Assembly (NCBI RefSeq): GCF_019753765.1 | Contig: NZ_JAIJZW010000001.1 | Location: 539,127-603,126, forward strand | Reading direction: 5' to 3' | Length of the DNA stretch: 64,000 bases | Source of the DNA: Microbacterium marinilacus | Lineage (GTDB): Bacteria > Actinomycetota > Actinomycetes > Actinomycetales > Microbacteriaceae | In this document: piece by piece, positions 36,751 to 44,965 of the stretch | Layout of the letters: every line of letters begins with the position of its first letter | Numbering within the stretch: position 1 is the first letter of the stretch | Notes under the pieces: generated by a model | The model's input: only the letters and a program-made list of their open reading frames with translations | Database searches by the model: none | What the model was told of the DNA's origin: nothing | Program-made: the position numbers and the translations under genes

Positions 36751-38994
36751 ATGTCAGACAAGACGATCACCCCACCACGGGCGCTGCCGCCCGTGGCCGT
36801 GGAGGACAAGCCCAAGTGGACGCCGCTGAAGGTCGTGATCTGGGCGGTCGTCGCCCTGGTCGGCGGCGTCGCCTGGACCATGCTCGCCATCGTCCGCGGC
36901 GAGACGGTGAACGCGATCTGGTTCGTGTTCGCCGCCGTCGCGACGTACCTGATCTTCTACCGCTTCTACTCCAAGTACATCGAGCGCCTCATCGTGCGCC
37001 CCGACGACCGGCGCGCCACCCCCGCCGAGTACAAGGCCGACGGCAAGGACTATGTCGCCACCGACCGCCGGGTGCTGTTCGGCCACCACTTCGCCGCCAT
37101 TGCCGGCGCCGGGCCCCTCACCGGGCCTGTGCTCGCGGCGCAGATGGGCTACCTCCCGGGCACGATCTGGATCATCGTCGGCGTGGTGCTCGCGGGCGCG
37201 GTGCAGGACTACCTCGTGATGTTCTTCTCCATGCGCCGCGGCGGACGCTCGCTCGGCCAGATGGCGAAGGACGAGCTGGGTCGCTTCGGGGGAGCGGCCG
37301 CGATCCTCGCGACGCTGCTCATCATGATCATCATCACGGCGATCCTCGCGCTCGTCGTGGTGAACGCCCTCGGCGAGAGCCCCTGGGGCGTCTTCTCCGT
37401 CGGGCTGACCATCCCGATCGCCATCTTCATGGGCGCCTACCTGCGGTGGATCCGTCCCGGCCGCATCACCGAGGTCTCCCTCATCGGCTTCGTGCTGCTG
37501 ATGGGCGCCATCGTCGCCGGGCAGTACGTCGCCGCGACCGAGTGGGGGCAGGCGCTCTTCACGCTCGACCGCACGACGCTCGCCTGGTACATCATCATCT
37601 ACGGCTTCATCGCGGCCGTCCTGCCCGTGTGGATCCTGCTCGCGCCGCGCGACTACCTGTCGACCTTCATGAAGATCGGCGTGATCCTGCTGCTGGCGGT
37701 GGCGATCGTCTTCGTGCAGCCCGTGGTCTCCACGCCCGCGTTCAGCTCGTTCGCCTCCGGAGAGACCGGCCCCGTCTGGGCCGGCAGCCTCTTCCCGTTC
37801 CTGTTCGTGACGATCGCGTGCGGGGCCCTGTCCGGGTTCCACGCGCTGATCTCCTCCGGCACCACGCCGAAGATGATCGAGAAGGAGAAGCAGACGCGCT
37901 TCATCGGCTACGGCGGCATGCTCATGGAGTCGTTCGTGGCGATCATGGCGCTCGTGGCCGCCGTGTCGATCGACCAGGGCATCTACTACGCGATGAACTC
38001 CTCGCCGGCCGCCACGGGCGGCACCGTCGAGGGTGCCGTCGCCTTCATCAACAACCTGGGCCTCACCGGCGTGAACGTGACGGCCGAGCAGCTGACGGGC
38101 GCGGCGGCGGACGTCGGCGAGGAGTCGATCATCTCGCGGACGGGAGGCGCGCCGACGCTCGCGTTCGGCCTCGCGCACATCCTGCAGCAGTGGCTCGGCG
38201 GCATGTCGTGGATGGGCTTCTGGTACCACTTCGCGATCATGTTCGAGGCGCTGTTCATCCTCACCGCCGTCGACGCGGGCACCCGCGTGGCGCGCTTCAT
38301 GCTGCAGGACACGCTGGGCAACGTGATCCCGAGGTTCAAGGACACGTCGTGGCGTCTCGGCGCCTGGATCTGCACGGCGATCATGGTCGCCGGCTGGGGT
38401 GCCGTGCTGATCATGGGCGTGACCGATCCGCTCGGCGGCATCAACACCCTGTTCCCGCTGTTCGGCATCTCCAACCAGCTGCTGGCGGCGATCGCCCTCG
38501 CCATCGTCATGACGATCATCGCCCGCCGCCGCACGTTCCGGGGGCTGTGGGTCGTCGCGCTGCCGCTGACGTTCGTCACGATCGTGACGTTCACCGGCTC
38601 GGTCCTGAAGATCTTCTCGCCGACGCCGGCGGTGGGGTACTGGGCGAACCACGTGAAGTTCCGCGACGGGATCGCCGACGGCACGTACGTCGACTTCGCG
38701 CCGGGCGTCGACGACGCGGCCAAGCTCGCCGCCGCCGAGGCGACGGTGCGCAACACCGCGATCCAGGGCACGCTGTCGATCATCTTCCTGGTGTTGGCCG
38801 CGATCGTCATCGCCGCGGCCGTCATCCAGGTCGTGAAGGCGTTCCGTGCCACCGAGGTCGTCGACAACGAGGACGAGGCGGTGCCGTCGCAGCGCTTCGC
38901 CCCGGCGGGGCTGTTCGCCACGGCCGAGGAGCGCGCGCTCGAGAAGGAGTGGGCGGCGCTTCCCGAGGATCAGCAGCCGAGCCGTGGCCACTGA
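36751..38994 (+). CDS. cstA: Carbon starvation protein CstA, pyruvate/peptide transporter
   Basis: CstA-family proteins are large membrane transporters induced on carbon limitation, linked to peptide and pyruvate uptake. The 747-residue protein has many spans and the family's conserved blocks: YRFYSKYIERLIVRPDDRRATPA, LFGHHFAAIAGAGPLTGPVLAAQMGYLPG, DYLVMFFSMRRGGRSLGQ, HALISSGTTPKMI and GMSWMGFWYHFAIMFEALFILTAVDAGTRVARFMLQD. ATG at 36751 is better supported than the GTG at 36724. The stop overlaps the DUF466 gene by 11 bases, the usual CstA partner. Confidence 0.96.
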   Translation: MSDKTITPPRALPPVAVEDKPKWTPLKVVIWAVVALVGGVAWTMLAIVRGETVNAIWFVFAAVATYLIFYRFYSKYIERLIVRPDDRRATPAEYKADGKDYVATDRRVLFGHHFAAIAGAGPLTGPVLAAQMGYLPGTIWIIVGVVLAGAVQDYLVMFFSMRRGGRSLGQMAKDELGRFGGAAAILATLLIMIIITAILALVVVNALGESPWGVFSVGLTIPIAIFMGAYLRWIRPGRITEVSLIGFVLLMGAIVAGQYVAATEWGQALFTLDRTTLAWYIIIYGFIAAVLPVWILLAPRDYLSTFMKIGVILLLAVAIVFVQPVVSTPAFSSFASGETGPVWAGSLFPFLFVTIACGALSGFHALISSGTTPKMIEKEKQTRFIGYGGMLMESFVAIMALVAAVSIDQGIYYAMNSSPAATGGTVEGAVAFINNLGLTGVNVTAEQLTGAAADVGEESIISRTGGAPTLAFGLAHILQQWLGGMSWMGFWYHFAIMFEALFILTAVDAGTRVARFMLQDTLGNVIPRFKDTSWRLGAWICTAIMVAGWGAVLIMGVTDPLGGINTLFPLFGISNQLLAAIALAIVMTIIARRRTFRGLWVVALPLTFVTIVTFTGSVLKIFSPTPAVGYWANHVKFRDGIADGTYVDFAPGVDDAAKLAAAEATVRNTAIQGTLSIIFLVLAAIVIAAAVIQVVKAFRATEVVDNEDEAVPSQRFAPAGLFATAEERALEKEWAALPEDQQPSRGH

Positions 38995-39214
38995 CGTCGC
39001 ACGTCCGACGGGGCCGTCCCTCCTGGCGGGGGCGGCCCGGGCCTGGCGTGCATTGCGCTGGTACGTCAGGGGCCTCACGGGGGAGGCGCGGTACGACGCC
39101 TACGTCGCCCACGAGCGCTCCGCCCACCCCGGCCGGACGCCGATGTCGCCGCGCGAGTTCTGGCGCTGCGTCTACCGAGACCAGGACGCGAACCCCGGCA
39201 GCCGCTGCTGCTGA
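38984..39214 (+). CDS. YbdD/YjiX family protein (DUF466)
   Basis: The 76-residue cytoplasmic protein has the compact DUF466 core: ARAWRALRWYVRGLTGEARYDAYVAHERSAHPGRTPMSPREFW, where YDxYVxHxxxxHPxxxPMSxREF is diagnostic. Cysteine pairs (CVYRDQD...SRCC) end it. Known members are encoded with CstA and are thought to help its activity. GTG at 38984 overlaps the cstA stop, so translation is coupled. A terminator follows at once. Confidence 0.92.
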   Translation: MATDVARPTGPSLLAGAARAWRALRWYVRGLTGEARYDAYVAHERSAHPGRTPMSPREFWRCVYRDQDANPGSRCC

Positions 39215-39219
39215 CGACA

Positions 39220-39251
39220 CCCGTCCGGGCCGCTCCGTGCGCCCGGACGGG
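39220..39251 (+). terminator. Terminator after the cstA operon
   Basis: An 11-bp perfect stem, cccgtccgggc with gcccggacggg, closes on a ten-base loop. Confidence 0.8.
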
Positions 39252-39304
39252 ACCGTCGGCAACGCGTGCGGGACACGTCGGTGAACGGCACGTGAACGTG
39301 CCCG

Positions 39305-39346
39305 GCTTGCACTCATTGCAAGCGTGATTGCGCCTAGCGTGGCGGC
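39305..39346 (+). promoter_or_regulatory. Operator and leaderless promoter of the RpiR operon
   Basis: GCTTGCA (39305-39311) and TGCAAGC (39317-39323) form a perfect 7-bp-arm inverted repeat with a five-base spacer, positioned over the -35 region. TAGCGT (39335-39340), six bases and GTG at 39347 follow. The adjacent RpiR-type regulator is the likely ligand of this site. Confidence 0.65.
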
Positions 39347-40177
39347 GTGCTCATCGCAGAACTCGTCAGGGGACGGGCGGATCGCCTCACCGCGACCGAC
39401 CGCCGGCTGGTCGCCGTGCTGCAGGCGCGGCCGGCCGAGGCGGCCTTCTGGTACGCCGCCGACCTGACCGAGCCGCTCGGGCTGCATCAGTCGGCGGCCA
39501 CCCGCATGGCGCAGCGACTGGGGTTCGAGGGGTATCCGCAGCTGCGCGACGCGCTGCGGCAGGACTACCTCGCCGGGGACGGTCCGTCGCAGCGGGTGCG
39601 CGGCCGGCTGCAGCGGCACCCGGACGACGTTCTGGGCGGGTTCGTCGACGACGAGCTGGCGGCGCTCTCGGCGCTGCCCGCCCACGTGACGCAGTCCGAG
39701 ATCGATGACCTGGCCGCGCGCATCGCCGCAGCGGGGCACGTGCACCTCTTCGCCCAGGGCAACGCGACCGTCCTCACCGACCTGCTCTCGCGGCGGCTCC
39801 GCCGCTTCGGCATGCGGTCGACGCTGCTGACCGGGCCGCGCCGGGATCTGGCCGAGCGGCTGTCGACCCTCGAGCCGGGAGACCTGCTGCTGGCGTGCGC
39901 CTTCCGGCGGGTGCCCGCGGCGCTGCCGCCCGTGCTGGAGATCGCCGCCGAGGGCGGCGCGTACACGGCCCTGATCACCGACGTCCTGCTCGCGATGTCG
40001 CCCCAGCCCGACGCGATCCTCGCCGCGCCGCGCGGCGGCAGCGACGACTACCTGTCTCTCACGGTGCCGATGGCCCTGATCAACGCGCTCGTCCTGACCA
40101 TCGCCCGGCAAGCCCCCGACCGCGCGATCGGCTCACTCGACCGCCTCGGCTCGTTGCTCGAGAGATTCGACACCTGA
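39347..40177 (+). CDS. MurR/RpiR family transcriptional regulator
   Basis: The 276-residue protein has an N-terminal RpiR helix-turn-helix (about residues 1-75, with LTATDRRLVAVL, GLHQSAATRMAQRLGFEGYPQLRDAL) and a C-terminal sugar isomerase (SIS)-like domain (about 125-260, GHVHLFAQGNATVLTDLLSRRLRRFG). SIS domains in this family bind phosphorylated sugars. It is first in a run with an ABC importer and phosphatase, and no terminator separates it from them. It probably represses the operon through the 7-bp-arm palindrome. Confidence 0.93.
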   Translation: MLIAELVRGRADRLTATDRRLVAVLQARPAEAAFWYAADLTEPLGLHQSAATRMAQRLGFEGYPQLRDALRQDYLAGDGPSQRVRGRLQRHPDDVLGGFVDDELAALSALPAHVTQSEIDDLAARIAAAGHVHLFAQGNATVLTDLLSRRLRRFGMRSTLLTGPRRDLAERLSTLEPGDLLLACAFRRVPAALPPVLEIAAEGGAYTALITDVLLAMSPQPDAILAAPRGGSDDYLSLTVPMALINALVLTIARQAPDRAIGSLDRLGSLLERFDT

Positions 40178-40244
40178 CCCGGCCCTTCCCGCTCCACCCC
40201 TCCCGCCCCGAGCCTCGCCCCCACCCGAAAGAAGAGGATCCGCC

Positions 40245-41414
40245 ATGCCCGTTGCCCGTTCTCGCCTCCGTTCCCTGCCCGCACTGCTGGTGCCGCTCGC
40301 CCTCGGTCTCGGCTTCTCCGGCTGCGCCTCGCTGGCCGACGGCACGGACTCCCCGCAGCCCGACTGGGACACGCTCAGCCACGACGAGCTCGTCGAGCTC
40401 GCCCGGGAGGAGGGGCAGGTCTCGGTGTACGCGTTCACCAGCCGCATCGCCGCGATCGAGGAGTCGTTCGAGGCGGAGTACGCCGGGATCGACGTCATCG
40501 CCACGGACATCTCGTCGACCGAGCTGATCGCCCGCCTGTCCAGCGAGCACGCCGCGGGCAGCGCCACCGCCGACGTCGCGTACGTGTCGGATGCGCCGGT
40601 CGTGGTCACCGACCTGCTCGCCGAGGGCGTGCTCGTGCCCTACCTGCCGGCGCGTGTCGCGGACGTCCTCCCCGCCGAGCACCAGACCCCGCTGGTGGCG
40701 AACCGGCTGTCGACCAAGGTGCTGATGTACAACGAGGAGGCCCATCCGGACGGCCCTCCCGTGTCGAACCTCTGGGAGCTGACCGATCCCGAGTGGGCTG
40801 GCAAGGTCGTCCTCGTCGATCCGAACCTGCGGGGCGACTACCTCGACCTCGCCACCGAGCTGTCGCTGCGTGCCGACGAGATGGCGGCCGCGTACACCGA
40901 CCACTTCGGCGAGGAGCTCGTCCTCGACCAGGGCGTGGCGGACGCCGGCCTGCAGTTCCTGGCCGACCTGTACGGCAACGACGCGGTCCTCGTCGACGAC
41001 ACCGACACGGTGAACGCCGCCGTCGGGGCGACGGGCCAGGACAGCCCGCCGGTGGGCTTCACGTCCTACTCGGACCGCCGCGACAACGAGGACGAGGGAT
41101 GGGCGCTCCAGGTCGCCGACGGCGTGGAGCCGGCGAACGGCATCGTGTTCCCGGCCTACCTCGGCGTGACCGCGGGGGCGCAGAACCCTGCCGCGGCGCG
41201 GCTGCTGATCGACTACATGATGGGCGACGACAGCGAGACGGGCGGCGCGGGCTTCGCGCCGTTCTACGTCGCCGGCGACTACCCGACGCGCACGGACGTC
41301 GTCACGCCGGAGGGCGCGCTGGCCCTCGACGAACTGGGCGCCTGGCAGATCGACCCGGAGGCGTCGGCCGAGCGCCGCAAGGACGTCGCCGACTTCCTCC
41401 TCTCCATCCAGTGA
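40245..41414 (+). CDS. Extracellular solute-binding lipoprotein, FbpA/AfuA-like
   Basis: The 389-residue protein has a lipoprotein signal with lipobox GFSGC (Cys27) and then a type II periplasmic-binding fold of the ferric-iron-binding type: ELAREEGQVSVYAF, IDVIATDISSTELIARLSSE, ADVAYVSD, NLWELTDPEWAGKVVLVDP and the C-terminal YPTRTDV. Family members bind Fe3+, 2-aminoethylphosphonate, or (AfuA) hexose phosphates. The tyrosine pair expected of a true iron binder is not evident. The operon with an RpiR regulator and a phosphatase points to a phosphorylated ligand. ATG has AGAGGA upstream. Confidence 0.9.
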   Translation: MPVARSRLRSLPALLVPLALGLGFSGCASLADGTDSPQPDWDTLSHDELVELAREEGQVSVYAFTSRIAAIEESFEAEYAGIDVIATDISSTELIARLSSEHAAGSATADVAYVSDAPVVVTDLLAEGVLVPYLPARVADVLPAEHQTPLVANRLSTKVLMYNEEAHPDGPPVSNLWELTDPEWAGKVVLVDPNLRGDYLDLATELSLRADEMAAAYTDHFGEELVLDQGVADAGLQFLADLYGNDAVLVDDTDTVNAAVGATGQDSPPVGFTSYSDRRDNEDEGWALQVADGVEPANGIVFPAYLGVTAGAQNPAAARLLIDYMMGDDSETGGAGFAPFYVAGDYPTRTDVVTPEGALALDELGAWQIDPEASAERRKDVADFLLSIQ

Positions 41415-43153
41415 CGCTCCTCGCCCGCGCGGGCGCGGCGGCGCGCCGGCCGCTCACCTGGCTCGCCGCCGCCGTGCTCGCGGTGCTCATCGTGCTCGTC
41501 GCGCTGCCGCTCCTCGGCCTCGTGCGTGCGACGCTCGCCGACGGCGACGCCTGGGTCGACGTCGTCGCGAGCCCCTTGTCGGGGGCCGTGCTGTGGTCGC
41601 CGCTCGCCGGTTCGCTCTTCGTCGGCCTCGGCACCGGGATCCTGGCCACCGTGCTCGGCGCGTTCCTCGCCTGGGTCGTCGTGATGAGTGACGTGCCGGG
41701 CAGGCGTGCCATCGGCGCGCTCGCCGCCATCCCCTTCGCCCTGCCGAGCTTCGCCATCGCCCTCGCCTGGGAGAGCGTGTTCCGCAACGATCGGATCGGC
41801 GGCAGCCCGGGACTGCTCGTCGCCCTCGGCGTCCCCGTGCCGGACTGGCTCGCCTGGGGACCGGTGCCGATCGTGCTCACGCTCGTCGCACACTACTTCT
41901 CGCTCAGCTTCGTGGTGATCGCCGCCGCGCTGGCCGGTGTCGGGGGAGACCTCGTCGCCGCCGCGGAGCTGACGGGCGCCTCCCGGCTCCGGGTCGCGTC
42001 GCGCATCGTCATCCCCGCCGTCGCCCCGGCCGTGCTGTCGGGGTTCCTGCTCGCGTTCGCGGAGGGGGCGTCGAACTTCGCCGTGCCCGCGCTGCTCGGC
42101 CTCCCGGTGCGCTTCCAGACCCTGAGCACGCGCCTCTACGGCGCGATCTCGACCGGCGACGAGGCCCGCGGCTACGTGCTGTCGATCCTTCTCGTCGTCG
42201 TCGCGGGGGTCATCCTCTTCGCCGGCAACCGCGTCACGCGAGGCCGCTCGTTCTCGACGATCACCGGCAAGGCGACCCGCGCCCGCGTCACGCGCATGGG
42301 CGCCTGGCGCTGGCCGTTGGGCGCCGCCGCCTGGCTGCTCGTGATCGCCACGGCGATCCTGCCCGGCATCGTGCTCGCGGCGAGCACCCTGCTGCGCCGC
42401 ACCAACAGGCTCGACGGCGGGCTGACGCTGCACTACTGGGTGGGCGAGTCCGATCCGGCGGTGTCCCAGGGCATGCGCGGGATACTCCGCGACCCGACGT
42501 TCCTGAGCGCGCTCGGAGGCACCGTCGGGCTCGGCGTGGCGGTCGCCGTCGGCGCGGTGACGATCGGCGCCCTGGCGGCGTACGTCGTGCGGCACCGCCC
42601 GCGGGCGCGGCGCACCAACGCCGCGATCGGGCTGCTCAGCTACGTGCCGTTCCTCATCCCGGGCGTCGCGCTCGGCGCCGCGTTCATCGCGCAGTTCGGC
42701 GCGCCGGTCGGCCCGTTCGGCTCGTTGTACGGCACGTTCTGGATCATCGCGCTCGCCGGCGTCGCGGCGAGCCTGCCGTTCGCCTTCCAGGCGGCTTCGG
42801 CGGCCTTCGGTCAGGTGTCCGTCGAGCTCGACGAGGCGGCGGTGCTCTCCGGGGCCTCGCGTGTGCGGCGGTTCGGGCGGATCACCGTGCCTCTCGTGTC
42901 CCGAGGGCTCGCGAACGGCGGCGTCCTCGTGTTCGTGACGATGGTGCGCGACCTCTCGGTCGTGGTGCTGCTCGTCACCCCCGCCACCCCGCTGCTGTCG
43001 ATGATGACCTTCCGGTACGCGTCGGAGGGCTTCGCGCAGCAGGCCAACGCCATCACCCTCGTCATCGCCGTCATCTCGGTCGGGGCGACGCTGCTCGCGC
43101 GGCGGCTCGCAGACCGCAGACCCGACGGCCGCATCGACCGGAGCAGCACATGA
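41411..43153 (+). CDS. ABC importer permease with two fused membrane domains
   Basis: The 580-residue protein has about twelve spans in two tandem binding-protein-dependent permease domains, as in FbpB/AfuB. Each half carries an EAA-type coupling loop: ELTGASRLRVASRIVIPAV (first half) and VLSGASRVRRFGRITVPLV (second half). The start GTG at 41411 overlaps the lipoprotein stop as GTGA, and the stop overlaps the ATPase start as ATGA. The tight coupling supports one complex. Confidence 0.93.
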   Translation: MTLLARAGAAARRPLTWLAAAVLAVLIVLVALPLLGLVRATLADGDAWVDVVASPLSGAVLWSPLAGSLFVGLGTGILATVLGAFLAWVVVMSDVPGRRAIGALAAIPFALPSFAIALAWESVFRNDRIGGSPGLLVALGVPVPDWLAWGPVPIVLTLVAHYFSLSFVVIAAALAGVGGDLVAAAELTGASRLRVASRIVIPAVAPAVLSGFLLAFAEGASNFAVPALLGLPVRFQTLSTRLYGAISTGDEARGYVLSILLVVVAGVILFAGNRVTRGRSFSTITGKATRARVTRMGAWRWPLGAAAWLLVIATAILPGIVLAASTLLRRTNRLDGGLTLHYWVGESDPAVSQGMRGILRDPTFLSALGGTVGLGVAVAVGAVTIGALAAYVVRHRPRARRTNAAIGLLSYVPFLIPGVALGAAFIAQFGAPVGPFGSLYGTFWIIALAGVAASLPFAFQAASAAFGQVSVELDEAAVLSGASRVRRFGRITVPLVSRGLANGGVLVFVTMVRDLSVVVLLVTPATPLLSMMTFRYASEGFAQQANAITLVIAVISVGATLLARRLADRRPDGRIDRSST

Positions 43154-44226
43154 CCACCATCAGCGTCCAGGGCCTCGGCAAGAGGTTCGGCTCGTCCACC
43201 GCCGTCCGCGACGTGACGCTCGAGGTGCCCTCCGGCGCCTTCGTCGTGCTGCTCGGCCCCTCCGGCTGTGGGAAGACCACCGTGCTGCGCATGCTCGCGG
43301 GGCTCGAGGAGCCCTCGAGCGGCGTCGTCCGCTTCGGCGACCGCGTCGTCGCCGACGGCGACCGCGGGCACAGCGTCCCCGCCGAGAAGCGCGGCCTGGG
43401 GATGGTCTTCCAGAGCTACGCGCTCTGGCCGCACATGACCGTTCGTCAGAACGTCGACTGGCCCCTGGCAGTGGCGGGATGGTCGCGGTCGCAGCGGTCC
43501 GCCCGGGTGTCCGAGGTGCTCCAGTCGCTCGAGATCGACCACCTCGCCGACCGTCCTCCCGCGCAGATCTCCGGAGGCCAGCAGCAGCGGGTGGCGATCG
43601 CCCGCACGATCGCCCCGCGCCCCGAGGTGGTGCTCTTCGACGAGCCGTTGTCGAACCTCGACGCGCGCCTGCGCGTGGAGACGCGTGCCGAGCTCGGTCG
43701 CGTGCACCGCGCCAGCGGCGCGACGAGCGTGTACGTCACGCACGATCAGATCGAGGCGCTCGCGCTCGCGACCCACATCGCGGTCATGAAGGAGGGAAGC
43801 GTCGAGCAGTTCGGCACGCCCACCGAACTGCTCGAACGCCCGGAGACGGCGTTCGTCGCCTCGTTCATGGGCAACCCTCCGGCGGTGCTGCTGTCCGGGC
43901 ACGTGGCCCGCGGCGCGCTCGTGCACGCCGGCGTGCCGATCGCCCGGGTGCCCGCCGGGGTTCCCGCGCTGCACGCGATGTATCGACCCGAGGAGGTCGC
44001 GCTCGACGGGGAGGGGGCGCTGCCTTTCGACGTCGTCGAGTCGACCCCGTCGGCCGGCGCGCATCTCGTCACCGGGCACATCGGCGGCGGGGCCGGCACG
44101 GGCGCGCGGGTCACGGTCGTCAGCCGGACGCAGGCGGAGCCCGGCAGTGCCACCCGGCTCCGCCTGCCGGACGAGCCCGTCGCGTTCTTCGGGGCCGACG
44201 GCGAGCGTCTGCGGGCCGGGTCGTGA
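43150..44226 (+). CDS. ABC importer ATP-binding protein, FbpC/PotA-like
   Basis: The 358-residue ATPase has Walker A GPSGCGKT (residues 36-43), Q-loop GMVFQSYALWPHM, signature ISGGQQQRVAIART, Walker B VVLFDEPLSNLD and switch histidine VTHDQIEAL. A C-terminal TOBE-type beta extension (about 245-358) is present, as in the CUT1/ferric-iron family where regulatory ligands may bind. It overlaps both neighbours by four bases. It powers the Afu-like importer. Confidence 0.95.
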   Translation: MTTISVQGLGKRFGSSTAVRDVTLEVPSGAFVVLLGPSGCGKTTVLRMLAGLEEPSSGVVRFGDRVVADGDRGHSVPAEKRGLGMVFQSYALWPHMTVRQNVDWPLAVAGWSRSQRSARVSEVLQSLEIDHLADRPPAQISGGQQQRVAIARTIAPRPEVVLFDEPLSNLDARLRVETRAELGRVHRASGATSVYVTHDQIEALALATHIAVMKEGSVEQFGTPTELLERPETAFVASFMGNPPAVLLSGHVARGALVHAGVPIARVPAGVPALHAMYRPEEVALDGEGALPFDVVESTPSAGAHLVTGHIGGGAGTGARVTVVSRTQAEPGSATRLRLPDEPVAFFGADGERLRAGS

Positions 44227-44858
44227 CGGCCGGTCGCCCCGCCGCCCAGGACCCCGAGCCGACGACGCTGCTGCTGGTGCGTCACGGCGCCACGGCGTGG
44301 ACCCACGAGCGGCGTCTGCAGGGACGCACCGACATCGACCTGTCCGATGCCGGACGTCGCGACGTCGTCGAGCTCGGCGGCGCGGTCGTTCGGTGGCGGC
44401 CCCGCAGCATCGTCGCCTCCCCGCTGCTGCGCGCCCGCACCACCGCCGGGCTGCTGGCGGACGCGCTGGGCGCCGCCGGGATCGCCGCGCCGCGGCCGGT
44501 CGTCGACGAGGACTGGGCCGAGCACGGCCTGGGCACGTGGGAGGGACTCACCCCGGAGGCCGTCGGGGCGGACTACGCGCGGTGGCGGGCCGGCGAGATC
44601 GTGCCGCCGGGAGGGGAGACGCGCCGCGAGACGCGCGACCGGGTCGGGCGGGCCGTCCGCCGCGCGGCGGCGCTCAGCGGCCCGGTGCTGGTGGTCACGC
44701 ACGGCGGGACGATCCGCGCGGCCCTCGCCGGCTGCATCGGCCTCACCGCGGACCGCATCCATCCCGTGGCCGCGCCCAGCCTCACCGTGCTCGACGTGCC
44801 GGCCGCCGGCGCCGGCGACCTCACCGGTGGCCGGCTCCGTCAGTTCAACGCCGTCTGA
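44223..44858 (+). CDS. Histidine phosphatase family protein
   Basis: The 211-residue protein is of the phosphoglycerate-mutase superfamily: catalytic His21 in LLLVRHGATAWTHERRLQGRTDIDLS, acidic residue in EHGLGTWEGLTPE and second histidine in VLVVTHGGTIRAAL. Phosphatases of this group (CobC, GpgP-like) act on small phosphate esters. Its GTG overlaps the ATPase stop as GTGA, so it is part of the importer operon and not an incidental neighbour. No signal peptide is seen, so it would act on imported substrate in the cytosol. Confidence 0.93.
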   Translation: MTAGRPAAQDPEPTTLLLVRHGATAWTHERRLQGRTDIDLSDAGRRDVVELGGAVVRWRPRSIVASPLLRARTTAGLLADALGAAGIAAPRPVVDEDWAEHGLGTWEGLTPEAVGADYARWRAGEIVPPGGETRRETRDRVGRAVRRAAALSGPVLVVTHGGTIRAALAGCIGLTADRIHPVAAPSLTVLDVPAAGAGDLTGGRLRQFNAV

Positions 44859-44903
44859 GCGCGACCCGGCGACGGTGCGCCCGCCCCGCTCGCGTGGCGC
44901 GCG

Positions 44904-44938
44904 ACGGGGCCCGGAGGACGTCGTCCCCCGGGCCCCGT
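44904..44938. terminator. Terminator between the importer operon and fumC
   Basis: acggggcccgg (44904-44914) pairs with ccgggccccgt (44928-44938), with an additional ggac/gtcc pairing inside. The flanking genes converge here. Confidence 0.8.
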
Positions 44939-44965
44939 GATCCGCGTGCGCGGTGGCCGAGGGCC

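Noticed and set aside
40245..43153. Ferric-iron transporter as the final assignment of the Fbp-like importer
   Set aside because: No iron box, no clear iron-tyrosine pair, and the operon contains an RpiR regulator and a phosphatase. The iron label remains possible but is not favoured.
44223..44858. Phosphoglycerate mutase of glycolysis
   Set aside because: The RHG and second histidine motifs are shared by the whole superfamily, the length is short, and the gene is embedded in an importer operon, so a phosphatase is more likely.
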